A DNA stretch of 64,000 nucleotides from Thiocystis violacea (GTDB lineage: Bacteria > Pseudomonadota > Gammaproteobacteria > Chromatiales > Chromatiaceae), in assembly GCF_016583565.1 (NCBI RefSeq), contig NZ_NRRF01000012.1, positions 42,501 through 106,500 on the forward strand, in the 5' to 3' direction. Of this stretch, positions 15,884 to 28,950 are shown piece after piece. The notes beneath the pieces were generated by a model, which saw only the letters and a program-made list of their open reading frames with translations, made no database searches and was not told where the DNA came from. Positions within the stretch are counted from its first letter, which is position 1. Each line of letters opens with the position of its first letter. The position numbers and the translations under genes are program-made.

Positions 15884-16984
15884 ATGACGCTCACTGATCG
15901 TTTGAATCGCTTTCTCAGGGGTCTATCAGGGCCGGGCAGCATCGCGGTCATGCAGACCGACGCGCTGCGAGAGCGTCTGTTCGCCTGCCTGCCGGCGGCG
16001 CTTCAGCGGGCGCTCGCCAGACATCACCGGGTGCTGATCGTCCATGCCGAGGGCGGGCACGCGCGCCTCGAGCTGGTCGCGGGCCTGGAGAGCGAGGCTG
16101 TCGGAGAGATCGACCTCCTGCGCACGAGCACCTTGCCGGATGCGCTCACGCAACGCACCATGGACCAGCGCCATGCCACGGAGCTGAGACTGCCACGTCA
16201 CGCGGTGCTCACGCGTGCGATCTCATTTCCCGCGCAAGTGAGGGCGAATCTCCCGCAAGTCATTCGCTACGAGCTGGACCGTTTGACGCCTTTTCAGCCG
16301 GACGACGTGATCTTCGATTTCGCCGCGCAGCCAGGCCCCAAGAACGCCAATCGATTGAATCTCGAGCTGGCACTCTGTCGCCGCGACATCCTCGAGGACT
16401 GGCTCAAGCGGCTGAACGAACTCGGCTCGCCAATCGACCGCGTCACCTGGGAAGGTGCCTGGTCCGGCGCCAACCTCTTGCCGATCGAGCGGCGCCCGCA
16501 CCCGCGTGCCGTGCGGCTTGGCCTGAGCACCTGGATGGCCATCATCGCGGCCGTGCTCGCGGTGGCGATCGTCTTGACGCCGCTGTGGCAGAAGAAGCAG
16601 ATCGCCGAGGTCCTGGACACGGAGTTGGGCCGCATCCGCGCGCAAGCCGTGGCGGTCGATGACCTGAGGCAGGAGCTCGAGCGAGCGCGGCAGGGTAGTA
16701 CGGTCGTGCTGCAGATGAAGCTCGACCAGCCCCAGTTCCTGGAGCTCCTGCGCGAGCTGACCGATCGCCTTCCCGAGGACACCTGGATCCAGAATCTGGA
16801 GCTCGACGGAAACCAGGTCGATCTGCGCGGGGAATCCGGTCAGGCGACCGCCCTGATCGCCATTTTGGAGCAGGCGCCCGGCATCGACGGGGTCTCCTTC
16901 AAGTCACCGGTCACCCAGATCGCGCGAACGGGAAAGGAGCGCTTCAACATCTCCTTTCAGTACGTCAGCCGGAGACAGCCATGA
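15884..16984 (+). CDS. gspL: type II secretion GspL, PilM/PilN-like form
   Basis: A 366-residue bitopic assembly protein linking cytoplasmic GspE to periplasmic GspM. The N-terminal half resembles the actin-like cytoplasmic part, shortened (LPRHAVLTRAISFPAQVRAN; RYELDRLTPFQPDDVIFDF). One transmembrane helix (LSTWMAIIAAVLAVAIVLTP, about residues 210-230) is followed by a coiled coil and a PilN-like ferredoxin fold (LRELTDRLPEDTWIQNLELD). It overlaps gspM by 4 nt (ATGA). This form is typical of Xps-like clusters rather than the E. coli/Klebsiella type. Confidence 0.88.
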   Translation: MTLTDRLNRFLRGLSGPGSIAVMQTDALRERLFACLPAALQRALARHHRVLIVHAEGGHARLELVAGLESEAVGEIDLLRTSTLPDALTQRTMDQRHATELRLPRHAVLTRAISFPAQVRANLPQVIRYELDRLTPFQPDDVIFDFAAQPGPKNANRLNLELALCRRDILEDWLKRLNELGSPIDRVTWEGAWSGANLLPIERRPHPRAVRLGLSTWMAIIAAVLAVAIVLTPLWQKKQIAEVLDTELGRIRAQAVAVDDLRQELERARQGSTVVLQMKLDQPQFLELLRELTDRLPEDTWIQNLELDGNQVDLRGESGQATALIAILEQAPGIDGVSFKSPVTQIARTGKERFNISFQYVSRRQP

Positions 16985-17589
16985 GCGTGAGCCCAAAGGT
17001 CCGCTGCACGCTGGTCTTGGCGGCGCTGGTCATAATCCCACTGCTCTTGATCGCCGCACTGGCCATCCCCTGGGCGAGCCGTGTCTCCGGCCTCAACGAG
17101 ACGATCGCCGAGCACCAGGACCAGTTGAGCCGATACCGACGCCTGGTCCAATCGATGCCCGCGCTGCGGGCGGAGCTGGAGCAGGTCCGCAACAACGATG
17201 CCTTCAAGGCCTTCTACTTCGAGGCGCCCACCCAAGCCCTCGCCGGCGCGCAACTCCAGAGCCAGGTCCAGGACATCGTCAATGCGGCCTCCGGTCGCCT
17301 GATCAGCACTCAGATCCTCCCGGAGGACAAGAAGGACGATCCGGCGCGGGTGCGCGTGCGCACCCAGGTTCAAGGGTCGACGGATACCTTGCTGGACGTA
17401 CTTTATCAGCTCGAGCAGGCCAGGCCCTTCCTGTTCGTGGAGCGTCTGTCGGTGCGCTCTTCAGCCCGACCCCCAGTCGATCAGAATGATCCACGACGCC
17501 GACCGACGCGTCGATTCGTCGCGAATCAGGGCGGTGAGCTGACGTTGCGGATCGACATCTTCGGCTTCGTGCTCGGGGGTGACTCATGA
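16981..17589 (+). CDS. gspM: type II secretion GspM-type protein (PilO-like)
   Basis: A 202-residue inner-membrane protein with a short cytoplasmic tail, one transmembrane helix (about residues 12-33, LVLAALVIIPLLLIAALAIP) and a periplasmic domain of PilO/GspM fold. The helix-strand pattern includes ALAGAQLQSQVQDIVNAASG and LLDVLYQLEQARPFLFVERL. It is expected to pair with GspL. It overlaps both gspL and gspN by 4 nt, so the three are translationally coupled. Confidence 0.87.
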   Translation: MSVSPKVRCTLVLAALVIIPLLLIAALAIPWASRVSGLNETIAEHQDQLSRYRRLVQSMPALRAELEQVRNNDAFKAFYFEAPTQALAGAQLQSQVQDIVNAASGRLISTQILPEDKKDDPARVRVRTQVQGSTDTLLDVLYQLEQARPFLFVERLSVRSSARPPVDQNDPRRRPTRRFVANQGGELTLRIDIFGFVLGGDS

Positions 17590-18197
17590 TGCGAGCCCTC
17601 CCCGTGATGGTCGTTCTCGCGCTGCTCCTGGTGCTGCTCCTGCAGTGGTTGGGCTGGCCGCCGAGCCTGTCGCCGCCTGATGCGGCGCAAGAAACGGCGG
17701 TGCCGGTCGCGACCGATCAAACGCCCGCGCCGGGCGCGGAGCTGCTGAGGCGCCTGGAGCTGGCGGATCCCAAGGATGCCTACGCCAGCGTGATCGAGCA
17801 TCCCTTGTTCCGGCCGGATCGCAAACCCGAACCACCGCAAGAGGCGGACGCCGAGGTGTCGGCAGCCCCCGAAGACAACCAGGAGCTGGATGCGATCGAT
17901 CTGAGCGCGGTCCTCATCAGCCCCACGGTCGTCTCCGCCTGGGTCAAGGATCCCTCCAAGCCGAAGCTCCAGCGTCTGCGCATCGGCGACGATTTCATGG
18001 GCTGGTCGGTGCGGGAAATCCTGGAGGACCGGATCCGGCTCGAGCGACAGGGTGAGCAGGATGAGCTAATATTGCGCGATTACAGCAAGGCCGCTCCATC
18101 CGTCGCCCCACCCTCAGCGGCATCGCGGACGCCCGCACGGCAGAGGCCCCCCAGAGCCCCGAGACCGCCGATGCCGGCAATCCCTCCAAGAAAATGA
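17586..18197 (+). CDS. type II secretion GspN/GspC-like protein (XpsN type)
   Basis: A 203-residue protein with an N-terminal membrane anchor (VMVVLALLLVLLLQWLGW) and a Pro/Ala-rich linker. A small homology-region-like domain follows (about residues 60-165: YASVIEHPLFRPDRKP, DLSAVLISPTVVSAWVKDP, LRIGDDFMGWSVREIL), then a Pro/Arg-rich tail. The position between gspM and gspD and the FRPDR motif match XpsN, which replaces GspC as the link between the platform and the secretin in Xanthomonas. No PDZ domain is present. The name GspN or GspC depends on the convention used. Confidence 0.8.
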   Translation: MMRALPVMVVLALLLVLLLQWLGWPPSLSPPDAAQETAVPVATDQTPAPGAELLRRLELADPKDAYASVIEHPLFRPDRKPEPPQEADAEVSAAPEDNQELDAIDLSAVLISPTVVSAWVKDPSKPKLQRLRIGDDFMGWSVREILEDRIRLERQGEQDELILRDYSKAAPSVAPPSAASRTPARQRPPRAPRPPMPAIPPRK

Positions 18198-18238
18198 TCA
18201 CTCGGTCGAGCAGAAGCGACCATCGCAACTGAGGCACA

Positions 18239-20425
18239 ATGTACGCCGATCAATTCTTCAATCGCTGCTCTCAGCGTGGACGCTGGCTGCGGATCTTGAG
18301 CCTTGTTTTGCTCCTTGCAAACCTTGCGGGCTGCGAGCGCAGCTATTGGGATCCAACCGTCAAGATCGGTGATGCCGAAGGGCACATCGTCAATTCCAAA
18401 CAGGACCAGAGACGCGACGCCTTCAAGACTCGTGGCGGTACCGGCGCCGAGACCATCGGCATCGGTGGCGACGATCAGCCGGCCAAGCCCGCCGATTCCC
18501 TGCAGCGCGGGACGGGCAGTTTCGTCCGCAAGGTCAAACCTCCGGCGGTCGATACCGCGGCGGGTGACGTCACCCTCAATTTCGACGGCACCGATATCCG
18601 CGAGGTCGTGAAGGTCGTGCTGGGCGATCTGCTCAAGGTCAACTATGTACTGCATCCGGCGGTGCAGGGCGTGACCTCCTTGCAGACGGGCCGGCCGCTG
18701 CGTCGCGAGGATCTGATCCCGACGCTGGAGACCCTGCTGCGGATGAACAATGCGGCCATCGTCTACCAGGATGGGACCTACGAAGTCGTGCCGCTGTCCA
18801 ACGCCGTCCAGGGCAAAGTGGTGCCACAGCTCGGCGACTCGACCCGCGCGCTGCCCGAGGGTTACAGCGTCCAGGTCGTCCCCCTGCGCTATATCGGCGC
18901 CGAAGAGATGAGCAACATCCTCCAGCCATTGGCGCCGGAGGGGAGCATGATCCGCGTCGACAACCTGCGCAATCTGCTGGTCATCGCGGGCACCAGTCCG
19001 GAGATGGGGAATCTGCTCGATACCATCCGGGTCTTCGACGTGGACTGGATGTCGGGTCTGTCGGTTGGCTTCTTCGTGCTGGAGTACGCCAAGGCCAAAG
19101 ACGTCCAGGCCCAGCTCCAGAGCCTGCTTGCCGAAGAGGGCAGCAATCCGCTCAAGGGTCTGTTCAGGTTCGTCCCGATCGAGAGCGCCAACGCACTCCT
19201 CGTCGTCTCGCCGCAGGAGAGCTATATCCAGCAGGCCCGCAACTGGATCGAGCGGCTGGACATGGCGGAGGCCAGTGGGGACTCATCGGAGCGTCTCTTC
19301 GTCTACCGCGTCAAGCATAGCGATGCCGAGAGTCTGGCGGACATCCTCTCGGAACTCTTCGGCGGGACCAGCAGTGACCGCAACAAGCGCTCGGCGGTGG
19401 GCAGCGTGGCCCCGGGCCTGGGCCGCTCGAAGATCGGATCCGACACGCAGGGCAACAAAGCCGATTCCAGCTCCAACAGCGATCAATCGCGCAACACCAG
19501 AACCGCGTCGTCACGCGAAATCGAGATGTCTTCGAGCGTTAGCATCGTTGCGGACGGCGTGAACAACTCCCTGCTGGTCCGGGCGAGCCCGCGCGACTAC
19601 AAGAAGATCCTGGACGCCTTGAAGCAGCTGGATATCGTGCCGCTTCAGGTGTTGGTCGAGGCGACGATCGTGGAGATCAAGCTGACCGGGGATCTGGAAT
19701 ATGGCGTTCAGTGGGAGCTCTTTGGGACCGCCTCCAAAGGCCAGAGCAACGCAACGCTGGATAACGACAGCACCTCGGGTTTGAACACCAGGATTCCCGG
19801 TTTCAACTGGGCGGTCATATCCAGCCCGACCGACGTCAGGGCGACACTGAGCGCATTGGCGTCCGAGAGCCTCGTCAATGTTCTGTCCTCGCCCTCGGTG
19901 ATGGTGATGGACAATCAGACGGCCAAGATCCAGGTCGGTCAGCAGGTTCCCGTCAAGACCTACGAGCAGCAGAGCACGACGGCGGACTCCAACCTCATCA
20001 GCGGCATCGAGTACAAGGACACGGGCGTCATGCTGTCGGTCAAGCCCCGAGTGACGCCGGGCGGCTTGGTCCAGATGGAAATCGAGCAAGAGGTCAGTAC
20101 GGTGGATGCGACGGCGAGCGACTCGGGCGTCGACTCCCCGACCTTCTCCACACGCAATATCACCAGCTTCGTGGCGGTCCGCTCGAACCAGGCCGTAGTT
20201 CTCGGCGGCTTGATTCAGGACACCAGGGCTGACGGCAAAAGCGGTGTCCCAGGACTCTACAACCTTCCCTTCGCCGGCGGACTCTTTGGCCAGCGCTCGA
20301 AGGCATCGGCTCGCACGGAACTGGTCGTGATCCTCACGCCCAAGGTCATTTCGAGCGATCAAGACATCGAATCCGTCACCGAGGACTTCCGGAACAAGGT
20401 TCGAGGATTGAACTTCAGTCTGTGA
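18239..20425 (+). CDS. gspD: type II secretion outer-membrane secretin GspD (lipoprotein)
   Basis: Forms the outer-membrane channel. The N-terminus is a lipoprotein signal with lipobox LAGC (C32), so it may reach the outer membrane without a pilotin. The N0-N3 domains follow: VTLNFDGTDIREVVKVVLGD for N0/N1, VQVVPLRYIGAEEMSNIL for N1-N2, and LFVYRVKHSDAESLADILSE for N3, which carries a Gly/Ser/Asn-rich insert. The secretin core has the hallmark VNVLSSPSVMVMDNQTAKIQ, VPVKTYEQQSTT and LIQDTRADGKSGVPGLYNLP. At 728 residues it is full length. It is the last gene of the cluster and is followed at once by a terminator. Confidence 0.97.
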   Translation: MYADQFFNRCSQRGRWLRILSLVLLLANLAGCERSYWDPTVKIGDAEGHIVNSKQDQRRDAFKTRGGTGAETIGIGGDDQPAKPADSLQRGTGSFVRKVKPPAVDTAAGDVTLNFDGTDIREVVKVVLGDLLKVNYVLHPAVQGVTSLQTGRPLRREDLIPTLETLLRMNNAAIVYQDGTYEVVPLSNAVQGKVVPQLGDSTRALPEGYSVQVVPLRYIGAEEMSNILQPLAPEGSMIRVDNLRNLLVIAGTSPEMGNLLDTIRVFDVDWMSGLSVGFFVLEYAKAKDVQAQLQSLLAEEGSNPLKGLFRFVPIESANALLVVSPQESYIQQARNWIERLDMAEASGDSSERLFVYRVKHSDAESLADILSELFGGTSSDRNKRSAVGSVAPGLGRSKIGSDTQGNKADSSSNSDQSRNTRTASSREIEMSSSVSIVADGVNNSLLVRASPRDYKKILDALKQLDIVPLQVLVEATIVEIKLTGDLEYGVQWELFGTASKGQSNATLDNDSTSGLNTRIPGFNWAVISSPTDVRATLSALASESLVNVLSSPSVMVMDNQTAKIQVGQQVPVKTYEQQSTTADSNLISGIEYKDTGVMLSVKPRVTPGGLVQMEIEQEVSTVDATASDSGVDSPTFSTRNITSFVAVRSNQAVVLGGLIQDTRADGKSGVPGLYNLPFAGGLFGQRSKASARTELVVILTPKVISSDQDIESVTEDFRNKVRGLNFSL

Positions 20426-20432
20426 GCAAAAG

Positions 20433-20466
20433 AAAAGCGGCCCTGCACTGCAGGGCCGCTTTTTCG
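20433..20466. terminator. strong bidirectional rho-independent terminator
   Basis: A near-perfect stem (AAAAGCGGCCCTGCA pairing with TGCAGGGCCGCTTTT) with an A tract on one side and TTTTT on the other. It lies between gspD (plus, ending 20425) and gltD (minus, ending 20503) and can stop transcripts from both. Confidence 0.93.
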
Positions 20467-20502
20467 TTCATCCCGCGGTCGCAGGGATCGAGAGAGCGTC
20501 TC

Positions 20503-21961
20503 TTATCGGGGTAAGTCGGTTTGCCCCATGAGCCACTGATCTACGGCTCTCGCGCACTGACGACCTTCGCGGATCGCCCAGACCACCAGGGATTGTCCCC
20601 GGCGCATGTCTCCGGCGCAGAAGACGCCCTCCACCGAGGTATGATAGGCGTCGGCCCCTTCCGTGGTCCCCTTCACGTTGCCGCGGGCGTCGAGCTCCAG
20701 TCCGGCGCTCGAGCGCAGCTCCTCGATCATGCCCTCGTGCACCGGGTGAACGAAGCCCATGGCGAGCAGAACCAAGTCGGCCTTGAGTGACCCTTCGCTG
20801 CCCGGAACCTCCCGCATCTGCCAGCGCCCGCTCGCGTCCTTGTCCCAACTCACCAAGCAATAGTTGAGCGCCGTGACATTGCCGTCGGCGTCTCCGGAAA
20901 AGGACTTGGTGGCGAGGTTCCATAGCCGCTCGCAGCCCTCTTCCTGCGAGCTGGACGTGCGCAGCCGGTTGGGCCAATCGGGCCAGGTCAGGCCCTTGTC
21001 CTCTTGCGCGGGCGGCTTATCGAGAATCTCGATCTGAGTGACGGACTTGGCACCGTGACGATTCGAGGTTCCGATACAGTCGGATCCGGTATCACCGCCG
21101 CCGACGACCACGACGTGCTTGCCTTGAGCGCTAATGAAGTCCTCATCCGCGACAAAGGAGCCTTGCACGCGCTTGCTGTTGCGTGTCAGGAAGTCCATCG
21201 CGAAATGCACGCCGTTCAGCGCCCGGCCAGGAAGGTCCAGATCCCGTGGCTTCTCTGATCCCCCGGCCAGAACGACAGCGTCATAGTCCTCACGGAGTCG
21301 ACTGACCGAAATATCCACGCCGATATGGGAGTTCGTGTGGAACTGGACTCCCTCGGTGCGCATCTGGGCCATCCGGCGGTCGATGAGGGCCTTGCTCAGC
21401 TTGAAGTCGGGAATGCCATATCTCAGCAGTCCGCCAATCCTGTCCGCCTTCTCGAAGAGCGCGACTTCATGACCCGCACGCGCCAGCTGCTGCGCGGCCG
21501 CCATGCCCGCGGGACCTGAGCCAACGACCGCGATGCGTTTACCCGTGCGTCGCTCCGGGACCTGGGGCTTGATCCAGCCCTCTTCCCAGGCGCGATCGAT
21601 GATCGCGCACTCGATGGTCTTGATGGCGACCGGTACGTCATCGAGGTTGAGCGTGCAGGACGCCTCACAGGGCGCCGGGCAGATCCGTCCGGTGAATTCC
21701 GGGAAGTTGTTGGTCGAGTGCAGGACGTCGATCGCCGCCTTCCAGTCGCCACGGTAAACAAGGTCATTCCAATCCGGAATGATGTTGTTGACAGGGCAAC
21801 CCTGGTGGCAGTATGGGATTCCGCAATCCATGCAGCGCGCACCCTGCTCGCGCACTTCGCCGTCCGTGAGCGGTATCACGAACTCCTCGTAGTGAACCAC
21901 GCGGTCGCCAGCCGGCTCATAGCGCCGGTCGCGACGGCCGTATTCCATGAATCCGGTCGGC

Positions 21962-21969
<8 letters not shown>
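20503..21969 (-). CDS. gltD: glutamate synthase (NADPH) small subunit
   Basis: Beta subunit of GOGAT, passing electrons from NADPH through FAD and iron-sulfur centres to GltB. Near the N-terminus are the cysteine clusters [17 protein letters not shown] and CPAPCEASC. The FAD motif [20 protein letters not shown] and the NADPH motif [15 protein letters not shown] follow. Length is 488 residues, slightly over the usual 470. The start overlaps gltB by 8 nt, so the pair is coupled. It shares a terminator with gspD. Confidence 0.97.
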
Positions 21970-26617
<4,648 letters not shown>

Positions 26618-27050
26618 CGCTGACCTCGTTGATACCTAGGGTAAATGATTCCGACTGGTCTGCCATTCAGACGAGGCACAGGCCTCGCGTCCGCCGGAGT
26701 CGACCTCCATCATGGCGGGTGGCAGCCCAATCCTGTGATCCTAGATCCGGATGTGTGTTGGCCGACGAGTGTTCCGGCGGAGCCGAAGTCTCTTGATCCA
26801 GGGCGACCAGACTTCAGCGATCAAGCTCGGATGGCTTGCCCGCCAGAACCTTGTCACTGGCACCATGGCAAACCCCGACAGCCCGACCGAAATGAAATCG
26901 AGAACCGACAATCATAGCGCCGTTGCAGGGGTCGTGCCACCATGTCTAGCATGAGAATGAATGATTTACGGCAAGGAGAGGCAAGAAAGCTGGAGGGCTG
27001 CGCACCCTTCTGGTGCGCGCTGCTCCATTCGCTTGCAGAGAGGATGACCC
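26618..27050. other. intergenic region between aroB and gltB
   Basis: About 430 bp without a convincing gene. The damX-like gene found here in Pseudomonas is missing. Visible items are a palindrome TACCTAGGGTA (26633-26643) about 16 bp upstream of the gltB start and a hairpin at 27000-27018 downstream of aroB. Confidence 0.55.
27000..27018 (-). terminator. hairpin downstream of aroB
   Basis: GCGCACC (27000-27006), loop CTTCT, GGTGCGC (27012-27018), 33 bp after the aroB stop on the minus strand. The downstream flank is only moderately T-rich, so intrinsic termination is plausible but not certain. Confidence 0.5.
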
Positions 27051-28133
27051 TCAGGGATGGGGGGCGCACAGAGTGGCGTTGATCAAATCGGGGTCGATCT
27101 CGCTGGTCACGACCGCGTCCCCAAGCCCCTTGAGGAGAACCAGGCGCAGCTGACCGCCGATCACCTTCTTGTCGACGGCCATCAGATCGAGCATCCGCTC
27201 GGCGGACACGTTTTCCGGCCGCTCGATGGGTAGCCCGGCGCAAGCGACGAGATGGCGCGCACGCTCCAACTCCGTGTCGGTGATCCATCCAAGGCGGTGC
27301 GAGAGATCCGCAGCGAGGCACATGCCAGCGCCAACGGCCTCCCCATGGAGCCAGGTCCCATACCCCGCGCCGGTTTCGATGGCATGGCCGAAGGTGTGAC
27401 CCAGGTTGAGCAAGGCGCGATGTCCGGCTTCGAACTCGTCCTCGGCCACGATCTGGGCCTTGATCTCGCACGAGCGCGAGATCGCGTAGGCCAGTGCCTC
27501 CGGGTCGCGCGAGAGCAGCTCGGTCATGTGCGACTCCAGCCAGTCCAAGAAGGCCGGATCCCGGATGAAACCGTACTTCAGCACCTCGGCCAGTCCGGCC
27601 GACAGCTCGCGCTGAGGCAGCGTTTCCAGGGTCTGCGTATCCGCGATCACGGCACGCGGCTGATGGAAGGCGCCGATCATGTTCTTGCCGGCGGGATGAT
27701 TGATCCCGGTCTTTCCGCCGACCGAGGAGTCGACCTGCGCGAGCAGCGTCGTCGGCACCTGAATGAAGGCAACGCCGCGCTGATAACAGGCCGCGGCAAA
27801 CCCCGCCATATCCCCGACGACGCCGCCGCCTAGCGCGATCAGCGTGCAGTCACGCGCGAACCGCTCTTGGAGCAGGGCGTCGAAGATCCGACTCCAGACA
27901 TCGAGGGTCTTGAAGACCTCGCCGTCCGGAAGCACCACATCTCGGATCTGATAATCGCCCAGCGCGCCGCTCAAGCGCTCGAAGTACAGAGGGGCCACGG
28001 TCTCGTTGGTGACGATCATCACCTGGCTGCCGCGGATGTGCGGCCGGTAGAGATCGGGATCCCCGAGGAGGCCCGAGCCGATATGAATCGGATAGTCCCG
28101 AGGGCCAAGATCGACGGTCAGTGTCTTTGTCAT
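27051..28133 (-). CDS. aroB: 3-dehydroquinate synthase
   Basis: Second step of the shikimate pathway, converting DAHP to 3-dehydroquinate with NAD+ and a divalent metal. Typical features are [20 protein letters not shown], the [20 protein letters not shown] segment and the metal-binding histidines in [12 protein letters not shown]. The ATG at 28133 gives 360 residues, the normal size; the longer frame upstream is Arg/Ser-rich. It lies 13 bp after aroK, and the pair sits between pilQ and gltB as in Pseudomonas. Confidence 0.98.
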   Translation of the reverse strand: MTKTLTVDLGPRDYPIHIGSGLLGDPDLYRPHIRGSQVMIVTNETVAPLYFERLSGALGDYQIRDVVLPDGEVFKTLDVWSRIFDALLQERFARDCTLIALGGGVVGDMAGFAAACYQRGVAFIQVPTTLLAQVDSSVGGKTGINHPAGKNMIGAFHQPRAVIADTQTLETLPQRELSAGLAEVLKYGFIRDPAFLDWLESHMTELLSRDPEALAYAISRSCEIKAQIVAEDEFEAGHRALLNLGHTFGHAIETGAGYGTWLHGEAVGAGMCLAADLSHRLGWITDTELERARHLVACAGLPIERPENVSAERMLDLMAVDKKVIGGQLRLVLLKGLGDAVVTSEIDPDLINATLCAPHP

Positions 28134-28146
28134 ATCCGGGCTACGT

Positions 28147-28671
28147 CTAGATCTCTTCGGACTCGAGACGGCGACAGATCTCCTTGACCACCGAACTCGT
28201 CCCACGTTTTTCGGTGGACACCACCATGTCGGCCACCTGCCGATAGAGCGGTTCGCGCTCTGCCATCAAGTCACGCAGCCGCGCCAGGGGGTCCTCGGTT
28301 TCCAACAGAGGCCGGTTGCGATCTCGGGCCGTGCGCGCGTGCTGCTGCTCCGGGCTGCAATGCAGATAGATGACGACACCGCGTGCCGACAAATCCTGCC
28401 GGTTCTCGGGACTCAGAACGGCACCGCCGCCTGTCGCGAGAACAATGCGCTCTTCGCTCACCAATTCCTCGATGACTTGCCGCTCGCGGGCTCGAAAGCC
28501 CGATTCGCCCTCGAATTCGAAGATCGTCGGGATATCCACGCCCGTGCGGCGCTGGATCTCTTGATCGCTATCCTTGAAGGTGTAGGAGAGTGCCTCCGAG
28601 AGCTGTCGCCCCACGGTGCTCTTGCCGGCGCCCATCGGCCCGACGATAAAAATGTTCTGTGCGCGGATCAT
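28147..28671 (-). CDS. aroK: shikimate kinase
   Basis: Phosphorylates shikimate with ATP. Walker A is GPMGAGKST (residues 11-19). The shikimate-binding Asp lies in FKDSDQEIQ, the GGG motif is ATGGGAVL and the lid arginines are in RDRNRPLL. The 174-residue length from the ATG at 28671 is normal; the longer upstream frame is unlikely. It is likely co-transcribed with aroB. Confidence 0.97.
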   Translation of the reverse strand: MIRAQNIFIVGPMGAGKSTVGRQLSEALSYTFKDSDQEIQRRTGVDIPTIFEFEGESGFRARERQVIEELVSEERIVLATGGGAVLSPENRQDLSARGVVIYLHCSPEQQHARTARDRNRPLLETEDPLARLRDLMAEREPLYRQVADMVVSTEKRGTSSVVKEICRRLESEEI

Positions 28672-28898
28672 GCGGGAAGGTATGCCAGATTTTCTAACTG
28701 CGGGCAAGGGCGAAGGGGTTAGTCGGGCTGTCTCATGAAGCACAGTCGGCGCTACGCAAGCGCCGGAGCGCGGCCAGCGGAAACCCCGAAACGACGGCGG
28801 GAAGCCCATCGCGGCCTTGACGTCGAGTGCTGCGGCGCGAGGGCCGCAGGCTAGGATCGCTCAAGACACCGACGCGGCTTCCCGCTGCTCTGCTAGCG

Positions 28899-28924
28899 CC
28901 GACGGACGTCCTAGCGTCTGTCGG
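28899..28924 (-). terminator. hairpin downstream of pilQ
   Basis: CCGACGGACG (28899-28908), loop TCCTAG, CGTCTGTCGG (28915-28924) forms a 10-bp stem with one G-U pair, 27 bp after the pilQ stop. No T tract follows on the minus strand. A second hairpin, CTGCGGC/GCCGCAG, lies at 28830-28849. Together they may end or attenuate the pil transcript before aroK. Confidence 0.4.
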
Positions 28925-28950
28925 AGCCCTCGATCGATTTCAACGCATGT

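Noticed and set aside
26633..26643. Palindrome TACCTAGGGTA upstream of gltB as an operator
   Set aside because: Short, single, and inside the expected leader; no regulator can be linked to it.
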